Notes: a model not told the origin generated them from the sequence alone. A stretch of DNA of 64,000 nt from Diplolepis rosae (GCA_030998225.1 JAPYXD010000677.1:11841501-11905500), one strand, 5' to 3'. Counted from the stretch's first letter, positions 42,845 through 53,635 are shown. Numbers and translations are program-made.

Positions 42845-43300
42845 TGAACGGTCAGCGAATTCGCTGACCATTTACTGACCGTTCGCTGACCCTCGCTGAC
42901 CTCGTAATAATATGAAAAAGAGGAGGATAAAAAACACTTAAATTGTTGCTATTATGATTCTGCGGTATATTTTGAGTTTGAAGGTATCGAAGTTGCCACA
43001 ATAATTTTTTTAGCGTTAAAAAACTAAAAAAACATAATACCTGTCATTAAAGGCATAATCAATCCTGACAGTGGGACATATGGCAATTGATGAGCCACTG
43101 CACTGCTTATACAATGACAGGTATTACGTTTTTTTTAGTATTTAAGGCTAAAAAGTAAAATTATTGTATAAATTTTGATACTTTCAAACTCAAAATGTAC
43201 CGCAGAATCATAATGGCAAGACATTTAAATGTTTTTCATGCTCCTTTTCATATTATTACGAGGTCAGTGAATGGTCAGCAAATTCGCTGACCGTTTACTT
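42845..43300. repeat. Foldback element, GACCGTTCGCTGACC family
   Basis: AGTGAACGGTCAGCGAATTC on the left is mirrored by GTCAGCAAATTCGCTGACCG on the right. The centre carries CATAATACCTGTCATTAAAGG and its mirror TGACAGGTATTACG, also seen at 43573-44147. Confidence 0.75.
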
Positions 43301-43301
43301 A

Positions 43302-43537
43302 CACTGAGAAAAATGGATTATAAAATTTAATATCCAGGTACAGTGACTATAGGATAGCCATTTGAATTATAAAAGCTATAATCTCGATTATAAGCGGTAT
43401 GATGTTAGAAAATAGAAAAAATTGTAGGTTATGTCACTTATAATCTGGATTATACTTTCATAGTATTTATAATCTAAATAGCTGTCCCATAGTCACTTGA
43501 CCTGGATATTAAATTTTATAATCCATTTTTCTCAGTG
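43302..43537. repeat. Palindromic MITE, CACTGAGAAAAATGG ends
   Basis: 236 bases with ends CACTGAGAAAAATGGATTAT and ATAATCCATTTTTCTCAGTG, exact over more than 30 bases. It fits between two other elements without spare sequence. Confidence 0.8.
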
Positions 43538-43538
43538 T

Positions 43539-44783
43539 AAGGTAGTTCAGCCAAAAAAAATTAGGCCTCACCCTAGCGAACTGGCTGAACGGTAGCTTTA
43601 CGCTGTACCGTAAAGCTATCGTAAAGTAGCATTATAACTCATGAATGAGGCAAAATAAACATTCAAAATGTTTTCATCCTTATTCTACGTTGAAAATAAC
43701 GTTAACTGGTAATTGAAATATGCAATAATTTTATTTATTTACGCTAAAAATGAAAAAAAAACATAATACCTGTCATTGAAGGCAGTGCAGTGGTTCACCT
43801 TTTGTGGAACTTCTCCATTTAAGTTGACCATTGGTAGGAGTGAGACACAACTATACTTTCATCTCACTCTAACAAATATTCAATCCTGACGGTGAAGACA
43901 TGGAAAGTGATGAATCACTGCACTGCCTTCAATGACAGGCATTATGTTTTTTTCAATTTTTAGCGTAAATAAATAAAATTATTACATATTTCAATTACCA
44001 GTTAACGTTATTTTCAACGTAGAATAAGGATAAAAACATTTTGAATGTTTATTTTGCCTCATTCATGAGTTATAATGCTACTTTACGATAGCTTTACGAT
44101 AGATTTACGGTACAGCGTAAAGCTACCGTTCAGCCAGTTCGCTAGGGCAGGCAAAAATACATAATTTTGCTTTCAAGAATAGCAATATTGTTAATGAAGG
44201 GGTTATTCAAAAGAGAAAAGATTATTTTCTATAGAAAAATTTGAAACATAGAAGAATAAAGTATTTAACGAAATTTATTTTCAAGTGCTTTTTTTCATAT
44301 TGCTTCTTATCAAATTTTTAAAAATTGTGCGATTCTGATGAAACATGGATCATTTTTTAGGGAAAAGATTCTCTAGAACTTGACAGTTTCCAATTTCCGA
44401 AAATAAATTCTTTAATGGCTAAAAATATTAAAAAACAATTTTTGAAAATAACATTTTTATAAACAAATTGTTGAATTTGATAATAATTGATTCATTTTCA
44501 AAAATTGGGAACGGTCAAGTTATAGAGAATTTTTTCCCTGAAAAAATGATCCATGACTTATCAGAATCGAACCACTTTTTAAATTTCTGTAATAAGCGAT
44601 ATGAAAAAAAACACTTGAAAATAAATTTCGTAAAATAAATTATTTTTCTAAGTTTCAAAGTTTTTTATAGAAAATAATCTTTTCTCTTTTGAATAATCCC
44701 TTCAATAACAATATTACTATTCTTAAAAGCAAAATTATGTATTTTTGCCTGAGGCCAAATTTTTCGTGGCTGAAGTAACCCTT
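43539..44783. repeat. FB2-type foldback interrupted by another foldback
   Basis: Outer arms AAGGTAGTTCAGCCAAAAAA and GGCCAAATTTTTCGTGGCTG. The body 44150-44780 matches the 19679 and 37593 copies (AAGCAAAATTATG..TTTTTGCCTGAGG). Confidence 0.75.
43573..44147. repeat. Foldback inserted into the FB2-type copy
   Basis: CTAGCGAACTGGCTGAACGG is mirrored by CCGTTCAGCCAGTTCGCTAG; ATAACTCATGAATGAGGCAA is mirrored too. Arms of about 210 bases are nearly perfect. The central loop has GGCAGTGCAGTG and its mirror CACTGCACTGCC. Confidence 0.82.
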
Positions 44784-44784
44784 G

Positions 44785-44967
44785 CCTTGTAGAAAAAAAT
44801 AATTGGACCCGATTGGGACCGATTGACCCCATTTAAAAAACATCACTAAAACCGATTTATTAATCGGATTAATCCGATTCCGAATCCGATTAATAAATTA
44901 GTTTCAATGATGTTTTTGAAATGGGGTCAATCGGATCAATCGGGTCCAATAATTTTTTTCTACAAGG
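44785..44967. repeat. MITE-like element, CTTGTAGAAAA family copy 2
   Basis: Ends CCTTGTAGAAAAAAATAATT and AATAATTTTTTTCTACAAGG, inner arms GGACCCGATTGGGACCGATT and mirror. Confidence 0.82.
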
Positions 44968-45135
44968 GACCTTAACCGGGTCCGCTAGGGTTGTTACCAC
45001 AAGGAAGGTCACCAATTTTCACTTTAAGCCATATATCATTCTGTTTGCTTATAATCTCAATAATATTCACAATACTCTTCAGATATACAATAACCGGTAC
45101 GAACAAATCTAAATAATATCTAATAATGTTTTCAG

Positions 45136-45372
45136 ATCAAATTGCGTATCTCAGGGTTTGTGTGGAAGGCTCACCTGCACCAACATTCAAGTTCTATAAA
45201 GGCATCACTGAGATTATTGAAACAGGTCGTTACAAATTCATAACAGATGGATCGGACAACTCAATTACTCTCTGTATCAGAAAATCGAAGCCCACAGATG
45301 AAGGAACCTACAAAATTGTCATCAGCAACATCCATGGAGAAGACTCAGCGGATTTGCAGCTGTACGTCTCTG
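45136..45372 (+). CDS. bt: Projectin exon: Ig9
   Basis: Phase 1 to phase 1. I-set Ig: [20 protein letters not shown], then [19 protein letters not shown]. The first cysteine is present, the second is replaced by Ile, and Tyr stands for the core Trp. Confidence 0.95.
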
Positions 45373-45451
45373 GTAAGTTGAATATTTATTACAAAAATAC
45401 ACTTCAATCCATGAGAAAATATTTATAAATAAATCATTTTCACATGGACAG

Positions 45452-45588
45452 ACGCCAGTGGAATGGACTTCCGGACAATGCTCAAAAAGAGAACGTACAA
45501 ACAATGGGAACGAGATAATGCAAATTTGGAGAAGGTTGATCTTAAGGAAGTCGAGAAACCAATGCCTGCTCTTAAGAAGGTGGAAAGG
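45452..45588 (+). CDS. bt: Projectin exon: linker after Ig9
   Basis: Phase 1 to phase 0. GMDFRTMLKKRTYKQWERD then a Lys/Glu linker (DLKEVEKPMPALKKVER). Conserved position between Ig9 and Ig10 in projectin. Confidence 0.92.
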
Positions 45589-46615
45589 GTATGTTCAAGT
45601 TATAATGTTAAACTTCATAATTCTATCTTTTTCTCACAGAAGATTTACCCTGAATTCTGTAAATTTGATTTGAACAGGTAGGAAGAAACGTAAGTGAGTT
45701 TAGAGTTTGTAGAATGATTGTCGAAAAGATTTTAGATGAACCTTTCGAGTGGAAATTGGTCCCTGTTTCTGATTTCTGAGTATTAGAATGTTCCAGTGAA
45801 ATCTGTACAGCACGTAATCTTGAGCATCTTTTTAGAATAAATGTATCTTCAGATAGAAAGCACGTCACGTTACTAATTATTTGATAATGTAAAATACTTA
45901 TTTTCAGAGAATACGATTGAAATAGGTTTCGATGTTGATATTTGTGATAATCAGCAACTGTGGTGCATATGAGCAAAATATTTTCGAATCTGTGAAAGCA
46001 CAAATAATTAAATATAAAGGAAAATGATAATTTTGGTCAAATAGATATCTCAAACTTATTGGCATGTTATTTACAAGATTTTTATCCAAAAAGCTTGATA
46101 TAATTTGATTTTACACTGCATTATTTTTATTTCTGTTTTACCTACCCTTGTAGAAGGAAATAATTGGACCCGATTGAGACCGATTGATCCCATTTCAAAA
46201 AAATCATTAAAACCGATTTCAATCGGATCAATCGGTTCCAATTATTTTCTTCTACAAGGGTAGATGTTAATTTTGATATATTTTCCTTTTCTTGTTGTTT
46301 CTTTCCCTGTCTGTGGTTTATAGTTTTCTAACTTTTTAGGTTTTGAATGTATGTATCCTAATCATACAGATATTTGCTCTTGGTTTTGTTTCTGATGACA
46401 AAACTTAAAAAATGAACGAAAAGGTATTATTATGCGAAAGAGAAAATCATCAAGACCACCTTTGACATAATATTCTTTTTCATATTCAAAATAGATTTAG
46501 GCTTAAAAGGAATATCTACGTATATGTAATCAAATAAGGAAGAAAAAGTATGAGTAATTTAGACTCAGTAAATAGGGAAATAAGATACGAGTATGAATGC
46601 GTTTATTCTTTCTAG
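45589..46615. other. Intron with a MITE
   Basis: Contains a candidate stop-carrying exon (45640) and the MITE at 46145-46261. Otherwise nothing recognised. Confidence 0.55.
46145..46261. repeat. MITE-like element, CTTGTAGAAAA family copy 3
   Basis: Ends CCCTTGTAGAAGGAAATAAT and ATTATTTTCTTCTACAAGGG; shorter centre than the other copies. Confidence 0.82.
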
Positions 46616-46693
46616 AATGACGGATCTCGTAGGCCTTCATTGGCTGAATTAATTCCCGACTGGCCAGTTCTGCACCACTTCACCAAGACGGAG
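46616..46693 (+). CDS. bt: Projectin optional exon: RRPSLAELIPDWP
   Basis: 26 codons, phase 0 at both ends, so it can be skipped without changing frame. NDGSRRPSLAELIPDWPVLH then HFTKTE. The motif RRPS-x-A-[ED]-L also occurs in exon 42622. Donor GAG|GTTGGA is weak, consistent with regulated use. Confidence 0.78.
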
Positions 46694-47458
46694 GTTGGAC
46701 TTAACGCCATTTGTCGATCTTATTTATATTAATGTGACATCTGTCTCTTTTAATTGCATTTTGGATAATATTCTGTCGTACTTATCGAAGTTATCCTGTT
46801 CTTCAATCTGAAATCATAATATTAAATTTATTCTTCACAATTTTAGCTCACGACCTCGTAATAAACTAAATCGAAGGCTCACAACTTCCAAGGACTAGAT
46901 GACTTACTGAAAATCAATATTTGTAACACTTCTTACTCTTTTCTATTATATTCTGCCTGCGAATCATTAAATCATCTTAATTTTCACGATGAGTAAAATT
47001 CATAATCTTTTACATCAAAGAGATCCTAGAAACTTCATTTTTCAATCTTGAAAAATATAATAACATGAGAATCTGGGATCTCGATCAAAGTCATAATAAA
47101 TGTTGTATTGCATTGGCAGATTAATTTGGCAGATTGATTGCTGGATTTAATTTATTGTTATATCATCCAGAAATAATTTGGTGTACTCTCGTTGATGTGC
47201 AGGTTGCTTTAAGTGTCTTACTTATTCCTTCACTGTTGGGTTGAATAAAATTTTATTCAATGGTGAAAACATAAACTGATATGTAAATTCAGACATATTT
47301 ATTTTTGAAGTCTTCTTAGACAACAAAAAATGTATCTCCATCACTCTTTTTTTATAAGCGACCAGTTTTATTAATCTGAAACAACAAACTTCATCTGTAC
47401 TCTTCTAATAAATTTCAATTTTAAAATATTAATATTAGACTCTCTTTACTAACTATAG
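46694..47458. other. Intron, nothing recognised
   Basis: 765 bases of AT-rich sequence without a repeat or exon that I can support. Confidence 0.55.
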
Positions 47459-47584
47459 AAACAAGATTCATTCTTGAAGCCACTTGTGGACAGGCATGCC
47501 AAGGAGGGTAAAGACAAAAAGGTCGTCTTTGAAGCCAATTTCTCGAAACCTAACTGCAAACCAAAATGGTTCTTCCGTAAAGAT
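47459..47584 (+). CDS. bt: Projectin exon: first half of Ig10
   Basis: 42 codons, phase 0. SFLKPLVDRHAKEGKDKKVV then PKWFFRKD with the core Trp. Confidence 0.93.
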
Positions 47585-47684
47585 GTACGTATATATTATA
47601 AAAATTTAGTTTATTAAATACATAATCCATAATTAAACTAAATTCAAGTATCAGTAAAGGCTAATACAAATATTATTCCTTCAG

Positions 47685-47829
47685 GAATTGTTTGCAAGTG
47701 CAAAATACAAGTTCAAAAATGAAGAAGATCTCTACCAACTCATTATTGTGGGACCCAAAGTTGATGATACTGGAAAATACACAATCGAAATTGGTGGCAT
47801 TAGTTCTACAGCCTTCTTGACTGTCGATG
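47685..47829 (+). CDS. bt: Projectin exon: second half of Ig10
   Basis: Phase 0 to phase 1. VGPKVDDTGKYTIEIGGIS; no cysteine in strand F. Confidence 0.93.
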
Positions 47830-47912
47830 GTAAGAAGCCTAAGTCTATAAATGTGAATTAAGTAAAAATTAATTTTACTTCTAATTTCCTCACAATTCAC
47901 TACTGTTTTTAG

Positions 47913-48052
47913 AACCTGACCCTACTTACAACTTCACTAAACCATTGTCGAAGAAATCAAGTGGTTTTACGAAACATGAAGTATACCTGGAATGTACTGT
48001 AAATTCGAACATGGCTAAAGTTGAATGGTTCAAAGAAGAAAAGAAACTGGAG
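47913..48052 (+). CDS. bt: Projectin exon: first half of Ig11
   Basis: Phase 1 to phase 0. HEVYLECTVNSNMAKVEWFK with B-strand Cys and core Trp. Confidence 0.93.
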
Positions 48053-48116
48053 GTATGATATTATCAACAACAAAAACGAAAATAAAGGAAACAATTAAAA
48101 AACTTTTTTTCCACAG

Positions 48117-48261
48117 GATGGTGATATATACAGTATCTCCAAAGATATGACGGGTGTGTGTCGACTGGCAATCAAGAATGCAACCCTTGAAGACAGTGGC
48201 GAATATTCTTGTAGAATTTGCAAACAAACAGACAAGACAGAAACAGTCCTTACCGTTATAG
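48117..48261 (+). CDS. bt: Projectin exon: second half of Ig11
   Basis: Phase 0 to phase 1. NATLEDSGEYSCRICKQTD with the second Ig cysteine. The preceding intron is 64 bases. Confidence 0.93.
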
Positions 48262-48365
48262 GTTAGTAAGACATCTCTTAATTAGATTCTAATAATTAAT
48301 TTTACTTGAAAAATTATTTCAGATATTTATTTAGAAATTTTAATTCTTCTTGTTTATGATTTAAG

Positions 48366-48632
48366 AATATCCATATAAGTTCGTCAAGGTCTTAAAACAC
48401 CAGACAGCAACAGAAAAAGAGACCTTAACTCTGCTTTGCGAGCTCGATGATGCTGCTGGTGACGTTAAATGGTTCAAAGGAGATCAAGAAATTCAGTCTG
48501 ATAAGAGGATACAAATAAAAGAAGAAGGTCGAAAGAGGAAGCTCATTATTAAGGATGCTAAAGTCACAGATGCTGGAATGTATTCTTGTGTCAGTAATGC
48601 CGATAAAACGGAAGCAGAGATCATTGTTAACT
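48366..48632 (+). CDS. bt: Projectin exon: Ig12
   Basis: Phase 1 to phase 1, a whole domain. ETLTLLCELDDAAGDVKWFK and VTDAGMYSCVSNADKTE, both cysteines present. Confidence 0.94.
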
Positions 48633-48724
48633 GTAAGTTTATCATATTAGAGAGTCCTTAATATAAAAGGACTTTATCACGTGATAGAGTTCGAAAATAA
48701 TTTATATTTTATTTAAATTCTTAG

Positions 48725-49078
48725 ACTTGAACCGCTTCAACAAGAAATTAAAAGATACAACTGCAATTGAGCGAGAGAAGCTTGTTCTCGATGTCGAACT
48801 CCAGGATCAAACAGCACCTGCAGATTGGTTTTTCAATGGTACGAAGATCGAACCTAGTGAAAGAGTGGAAATCAAGAATCTAGGTGGGGGAAAACACCAG
48901 CTTGTCTTCAACAAGGTAGAGATGGAAGATGATGGTGAGATCACTTGCGAAAGTGGTGAACTAAAAAGCAGCTGTAAACTCACCGTCAAAAAGGGCGAGA
49001 GCAAACCAATACCAGAAATTCCTGATAAAGTTGAAGGTCCTTGCAGCGCGCCTATATTCTTCACTGTGCCTTTCAAAG
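48725..49078 (+). CDS. bt: Projectin exon: Ig13 and linker
   Basis: Phase 1 to phase 1. Ig core ADWFFNGTKIEPSERVEIK and EDDGEITCESGELKSSCKL. A Pro-rich linker (GESKPIPEIPDKVEGPC) and the first strand of Ig14 (APIFFTVPFK) follow. Confidence 0.93.
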
Positions 49079-49170
49079 GTAGAATATTTGTTTTTCAATG
49101 GATTCTTAATTGTTAAAAAAAAATTTTCTCAGATCATATCTATAACAGTCTTTCATTATGTTTCTAATAG

Positions 49171-49377
49171 TCGAGGGCACGAAGCAAACACCAGTAGAGG
49201 CTAAACTGTTAAAGGATGGAAAACCATTGCCTCTTAAAGATGTTGAGGTTGTTGTGGGTGAAGATAAAATCACTTTCAAGATTAAAAAGCCTCAGCATGA
49301 CCAAACTGGTGTTTACCAATTAAAGATTGGCAACGGCCAGGGAGAAGAAGTTAAAGATGTCTTTATCAATATGCAAG
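49171..49377 (+). CDS. bt: Projectin exon: Ig14
   Basis: Phase 1 to phase 1. EAKLLKDGKPLPLKDVEVVV and DQTGVYQLKIGNGQGEE. A degenerate Ig without Trp or cysteines, the last domain before the A-band repeats. Confidence 0.92.
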
Positions 49378-49468
49378 GTTCGATTATTACGTGAAACTTT
49401 AATTCAAACTGACCCAATACTTAACTGACAAATTAAATAAATGACATGAAATTTATTGTATTTTACAG

Positions 49469-49777
49469 ATGTTCCAAGTCCACCAATTGATGTCGATGTT
49501 AATGAAGTGTTCCAAAACTCCTGTGTTGTATCTTTCAAACCAAGCCAAGACGATGGTGGCTCACCAATTACAAAGTACATTATTGAACGTCTAGATATGA
49601 GCTTAAAATCTCAATGGGACAGCGTAGGGGAAGTGAACGCTGGTGAGAAGTGTGTTTACAAAGTGCAAGACCTGATCGCAAAGAAAGAGTACAAATTCCG
49701 TATCCGGGCTGTGAACAAAATTGGTTCAAGCGAACCAGCTCTCTTTGCCAAACCTGTTTTGGCGAAGGATCCATGGG
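49469..49777 (+). CDS. bt: Projectin exon: Fn3-1
   Basis: Start of super-repeat 1. KPSQDDGGSPITKYIIERLD and YKFRIRAVNKIGSSEPA. Phase 1 at both ends, as for almost all the following domain exons. 'Type 1' Fn3 domains end in a K[DN]P linker (here KDPW). Confidence 0.95.
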
Positions 49778-49869
49778 GTGAGTATTTATCTTATTTTTTT
49801 TACAAAAGACACCAATACTTTTATAAAAAATTATTGTTCTTAATTCTATATATAAATCTGATATTGTAG

Positions 49870-50460
49870 ACGAACCCGGAAAGCCTACAGATGTAGAAGT
49901 AACTGACTGGGACAAAGATCATGCCGATCTGAAGTGGAAGAAACCTGAAGTCGATGGAGGTGCTCCAATAACCGGCTATGTCATTGAGTACAAAGAAAAG
50001 TTCGGAAAGGAATGGGTTAAAGGTAAAGAAATCGAAGGTGATGTTACCCAGGCGACCATCGATGGATTGAAAGAAGGCTCACAGTATGAATTTAGAATTC
50101 GAGCAATTAACAAAGCTGGTCCTGGAGAACCATCAGATGCAACAAAGCCAATTATAGCTAAATGTCGATTCGTCAAGCCGTATATTGTCGGTGATGGACT
50201 TACGAATCTTGTTGTTAAAAAGGGCCAAGTTATCAAATACGATATTAAATATGCTGGCGAACCAGAACCAGAAGTACACTGGTTCCTTGGAGACAAAGAA
50301 CTTGCTCAAGATGCGGCTGAGAGGATAACAATCGACAAATACGAACTGAATACTGTACTTACAATTAGAAAGACGACAAGACCAGATTCAGGAAAATACA
50401 AACTAGTGTTGACAAACAGTTCTGGTACCTGTGAAAGCACAGCCGATGTCGTTGTTCTAG
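49870..50460 (+). CDS. bt: Projectin exon: Fn3-2 and Ig15
   Basis: Two domains without an intron between. Fn3-2 begins DEPGKPTDVEVTDWDKDH, the 'type 2' hallmark, and has YEFRIRAINKAGPGEPS. Ig15 has GEPEPEVHWFLGD and GKYKLVLTNSSG, without cysteines. Confidence 0.95.
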
Positions 50461-50566
50461 GTAAAGCGAAGTTTAAAAAAAGCTGTATTTTATTTTCATG
50501 TCGTATCTCTTAAAAAATGATTGAATATTGGGACTTATTAACTAATTGACAATTGATATTTTTTAG

Positions 50567-50872
50567 ACAAACCATCAGCGCCAAAGGGTCCATTGAAAGC
50601 TGAAGAAGTTCGTTCAGATCATGTTAAAGTCAAATGGCAAAAGCCTGAAGATAATGGTGGAACAGAGATCACAGGATATACCTTGGAAAAAATGGATTTG
50701 GAAACTGGCCGCTGGATTCCAGCAGGAGAGGTCGGACCAAACGAAGATACATTTACCTTCCAGGGTCTGACTCCAAAGAAGAATTATAAATTCAGAGTAA
50801 AAGCTGTGAACAAAGAAGGCGAATCAGAGCCACTTGAAACTGAAGAAGCTATCAACGCCAAGAATCCATATG
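50567..50872 (+). CDS. bt: Projectin exon: Fn3-3
   Basis: Type 1 Fn3 of super-repeat 2. KPEDNGGTEITGYTLEKMD, ETGRWIPAG, YKFRVKAVNKEGESEPL, ending NPYG. Confidence 0.95.
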
Positions 50873-50950
50873 GTTAGCAAACTTTATTTTGATTTGTTAG
50901 ATTAGGAATTATTGAATTTTTAAATAACTTTGGTATTTTATAATTTACAG

Positions 50951-51253
50951 ATGAGCCTGGCAAACCGAGCAAGCCAGAAATATTCGATTACGATAACGTA
51001 AGTGTGTCTCTGAAATGGAAGAAACCTGATAGTGATGGAGGCAGACCTATTACACACTACACTGTAGAAATGAAAGATAAGTTCTCTCCTGATTGGGTTG
51101 AGGTTGCTAAGACTACAGATGATACTCCTGAAATTAAGGTTGAAGGTCTTAAAGAGAAAATGGTGTACCAGTTTAGAGTTCGAGCTCATAATAAGGCAGG
51201 TGCATCACAACCCAGCGAACCTACAGACAATCACGTTTGTAAACACAAAAATT
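50951..51253 (+). CDS. bt: Projectin exon: Fn3-4
   Basis: Type 2 Fn3. DEPGKPSKPEIFDYDNVSVS, KPDSDGGRPITHY, YQFRVRAHNKAGASQPS. Confidence 0.95.
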
Positions 51254-51341
51254 GTAAGTGTATTAGAAATGTATTAAATTACACTGAAATTATAAAATAC
51301 TTGTTGAAACTATAATTTATTTTTTATGTTTTTATTTACAG

Positions 51342-51626
51342 TGAAACCAAGAATTGACCGAACGAACTTGAAGTCAATTATCATTAAGGCTGGTCGCACA
51401 CACAAATGGTCAGTGGATGTTACTGGTGAACCTCCTCCAGATTGCAAATGGGTTTGGAGGGATAACATTCCCTTGACAAATACAGAACGAATTAAGATTG
51501 AGAACGTAGATTACCACACTGATTTTACGGTTGTAAATGCGGTAAGAAAAGACACAGGAAAATATACTTTAATTGCGGAAAACATCAATGGAAAAGATCA
51601 GGAGACTGTAGAGCTCACTGTCCTTG
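51342..51626 (+). CDS. bt: Projectin exon: Ig16
   Basis: KPRIDRTNLKSIIIKAGRTH, GEPPPDCKWVWRD, DTGKYTLIAENING. Closes super-repeat 2. Confidence 0.95.
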
Positions 51627-51712
51627 GTGAGTTACACTGTTCATTGATTAATTCCCTTAAAATGTAGATTCTCCACATGAATGACGTTTTTAAAATATTT
51701 TAATAATTGCAG

Positions 51713-52024
51713 GAAAACCTGATGCTCCCAAGGGACCACTTGTTGTATCTGACGTCACAAAGACAAGTGCCAAAGTCAAGTGGGAGAAGCCTGAAGATGA
51801 TGGTGGAAGTCCCATCAAAGAATATGAAATCGAGAAGATGGATACAAGAACAGGGAAATGGGTCCGAGTTGGTAAAATCCCTGGCAACTCACCGAATACC
51901 GAATTCGAAGTCACTGGACTCAATCCAGGAAGCGAATATAAATTCCGAGTCACCGCTGTCAACGATGAAGGAGATTCTGAGCCTTTAGAAAGTGAACGCG
52001 GAATTATTGCTAAAAATCCATTCG
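51713..52024 (+). CDS. bt: Projectin exon: Fn3-5
   Basis: Type 1 Fn3: KPEDDGGSPIKEYEIEKMD, TGKWVRVG, YKFRVTAVNDEGDSEPL, ending NPFG. Confidence 0.95.
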
Positions 52025-52107
52025 GTAAGTCTTACAGCTGTGATTGTAATTTTTAGTACAAAAATTTCCTATGGTTAACGTTAATTTATTGTTATAATTT
52101 ATTATAG

Positions 52108-52410
52108 ACGAACCTCTGAAGCCAGGAACTCCAGAAATCACAGATTATGACAATGAATCTGTGAGTATAAAGTGGACTGCTCCAGAATTTGATGGAGGTG
52201 CGCCAATTGAGAAGTACATAATTGAGAAGAAAGACCGTTACAAGCCAGACTGGGAAAAAGCTATTGAAGTTCCTGGAAACGAACTGGCGGCGAGAATTCC
52301 AGATCTAAAGGAAAAAGGAGAATACCAATTTAGGGTGATTGCTGTGAACAAAGCTGGTTCATCGCCACCATCAGATGCCTCGAAAATGCAAATATGCAAG
52401 TTCAAATCCC
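52108..52410 (+). CDS. bt: Projectin exon: Fn3-6
   Basis: Type 2 Fn3: APEFDGGAPIEKYIIEKKD and YQFRVIAVNKAGSSPPSD. Confidence 0.95.
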
Positions 52411-52478
52411 GTGAGTATCTCTTACAAATATGATCTTCTTTAGACATACCTGGAGTTTAAAATTATTATTAATTTTAG

Positions 52479-52760
52479 TAAAACCGAGAATCGATCGAAC
52501 GAACTTAAAAACGACTATTGTGCGTGCTGGCAAGCCTATTAAATTCGATGTGGACGTTCGTGGTGAACCTCCACCAGAAATAACTTGGTTCCAAGTAAAC
52601 GATCAAGTGAAGACTGGTGGTAATATTGAGATCATTAATGTTGATTACAACACCAAACTCAGCATTACTGATAGCGTGCGAAAAAATACTGGTCTTTGGA
52701 AAATCCGTGCAGTCAATCCTCATGGAGAGGATGAGGCTGAAGTTGAAATCACTGTGCTAT
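52479..52760 (+). CDS. bt: Projectin exon: Ig17
   Basis: KPRIDRTNLKTTIVRAGKPI, GEPPPEITWFQ. In strand F the usual Tyr is Trp (NTGLWKIRAVN). Confidence 0.95.
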
Positions 52761-52864
52761 GTAAGTAATTTTGTACTATTCTTTGATAATCAATTGGTTT
52801 CAATTCTTCCGAATCTTATCCGATTGTTAATGATAAAATAATACAAACTGATTATTATTTATAG

Positions 52865-53164
52865 CCGCACCTGGAAAACCAAAAGGGCCTCTCAAAGTAT
52901 CAGACGTTACAAAGAATGGTTGCAAACTCAAATGGGACAAACCAGAAGATGATGGTGGAAAGCCAATCACAGGCTACCAAGTTGAAAAACTTGATAAAAA
53001 TACAGGAAGATGGGTTCCAGTTGGGCGAACGAACGATACTGAACTGGACGTCAAGGGTCTTCAAGAAGGTCATGATTATGAATTTAGAGTCAAGGCCCTC
53101 AACGAGGAAGGTGAATCTGAACCTCTAACTACAGACAGATCGATCACGGCGAAAAATCCATTCG
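52865..53164 (+). CDS. bt: Projectin exon: Fn3-7
   Basis: Type 1 Fn3: KPEDDGGKPITGYQVEKLD, TGRWVPVG, YEFRVKALNEEGESEPL. Confidence 0.95.
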
Positions 53165-53246
53165 GTAGGTTTTAATTTCCATATTATCATGTCGCAAATA
53201 TTATGATACAAAATGAGTACTATAACACAAGGTTTTTGATTTACAG

Positions 53247-53546
53247 ATTTAGCAGGCAAGCCTGGTACACCTGAATTGGAGGACTGGGATGTTGATCGTG
53301 TAGACCTTAAATGGGAACCACCTAAGCATGATGGAGGTGCTCCCATCACGGGCTACGTCATCGAGAAAAAAGAAAAACTGGGACATTGGGAGGAAGCTTT
53401 GGTTACCGATTCTCCTCAGCCTAAAGCACGTGTACCTGGATTAAAAGAAGGCGGTACCTATCAATTTAGAGTTCGAGCTGTGAATAAAGCAGGTCCATCC
53501 GAACCAAGTGAGCCTACTAAACCTCACGTTGCCAAGGCTCGATTCT
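53247..53546 (+). CDS. bt: Projectin exon: Fn3-8
   Basis: Type 2 Fn3: LAGKPGTPELEDWDVDRVDL, PPKHDGGAPITGYVIEKKE, YQFRVRAVNKAGPSEPS. Confidence 0.95.
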
Positions 53547-53635
53547 GTAAGTAACTTCTCTAAGTACTACTATGTTTCTGATCCAATTAAATTTGAATAT
53601 ATTCCAAAAGTTATGCTTTCAAATATAATTTGCAG

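Larger units (their letters stand above)
42770..45135. other. Intron almost fully made of inverted-repeat elements
   Basis: In order: foldback 42845-43300, foldback 43302-43537, FB2-type 43539-44783 with 43573-44147 inserted in it, and MITE 44785-44967. Only the last 160 bases before the acceptor look unique. Confidence 0.7.
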
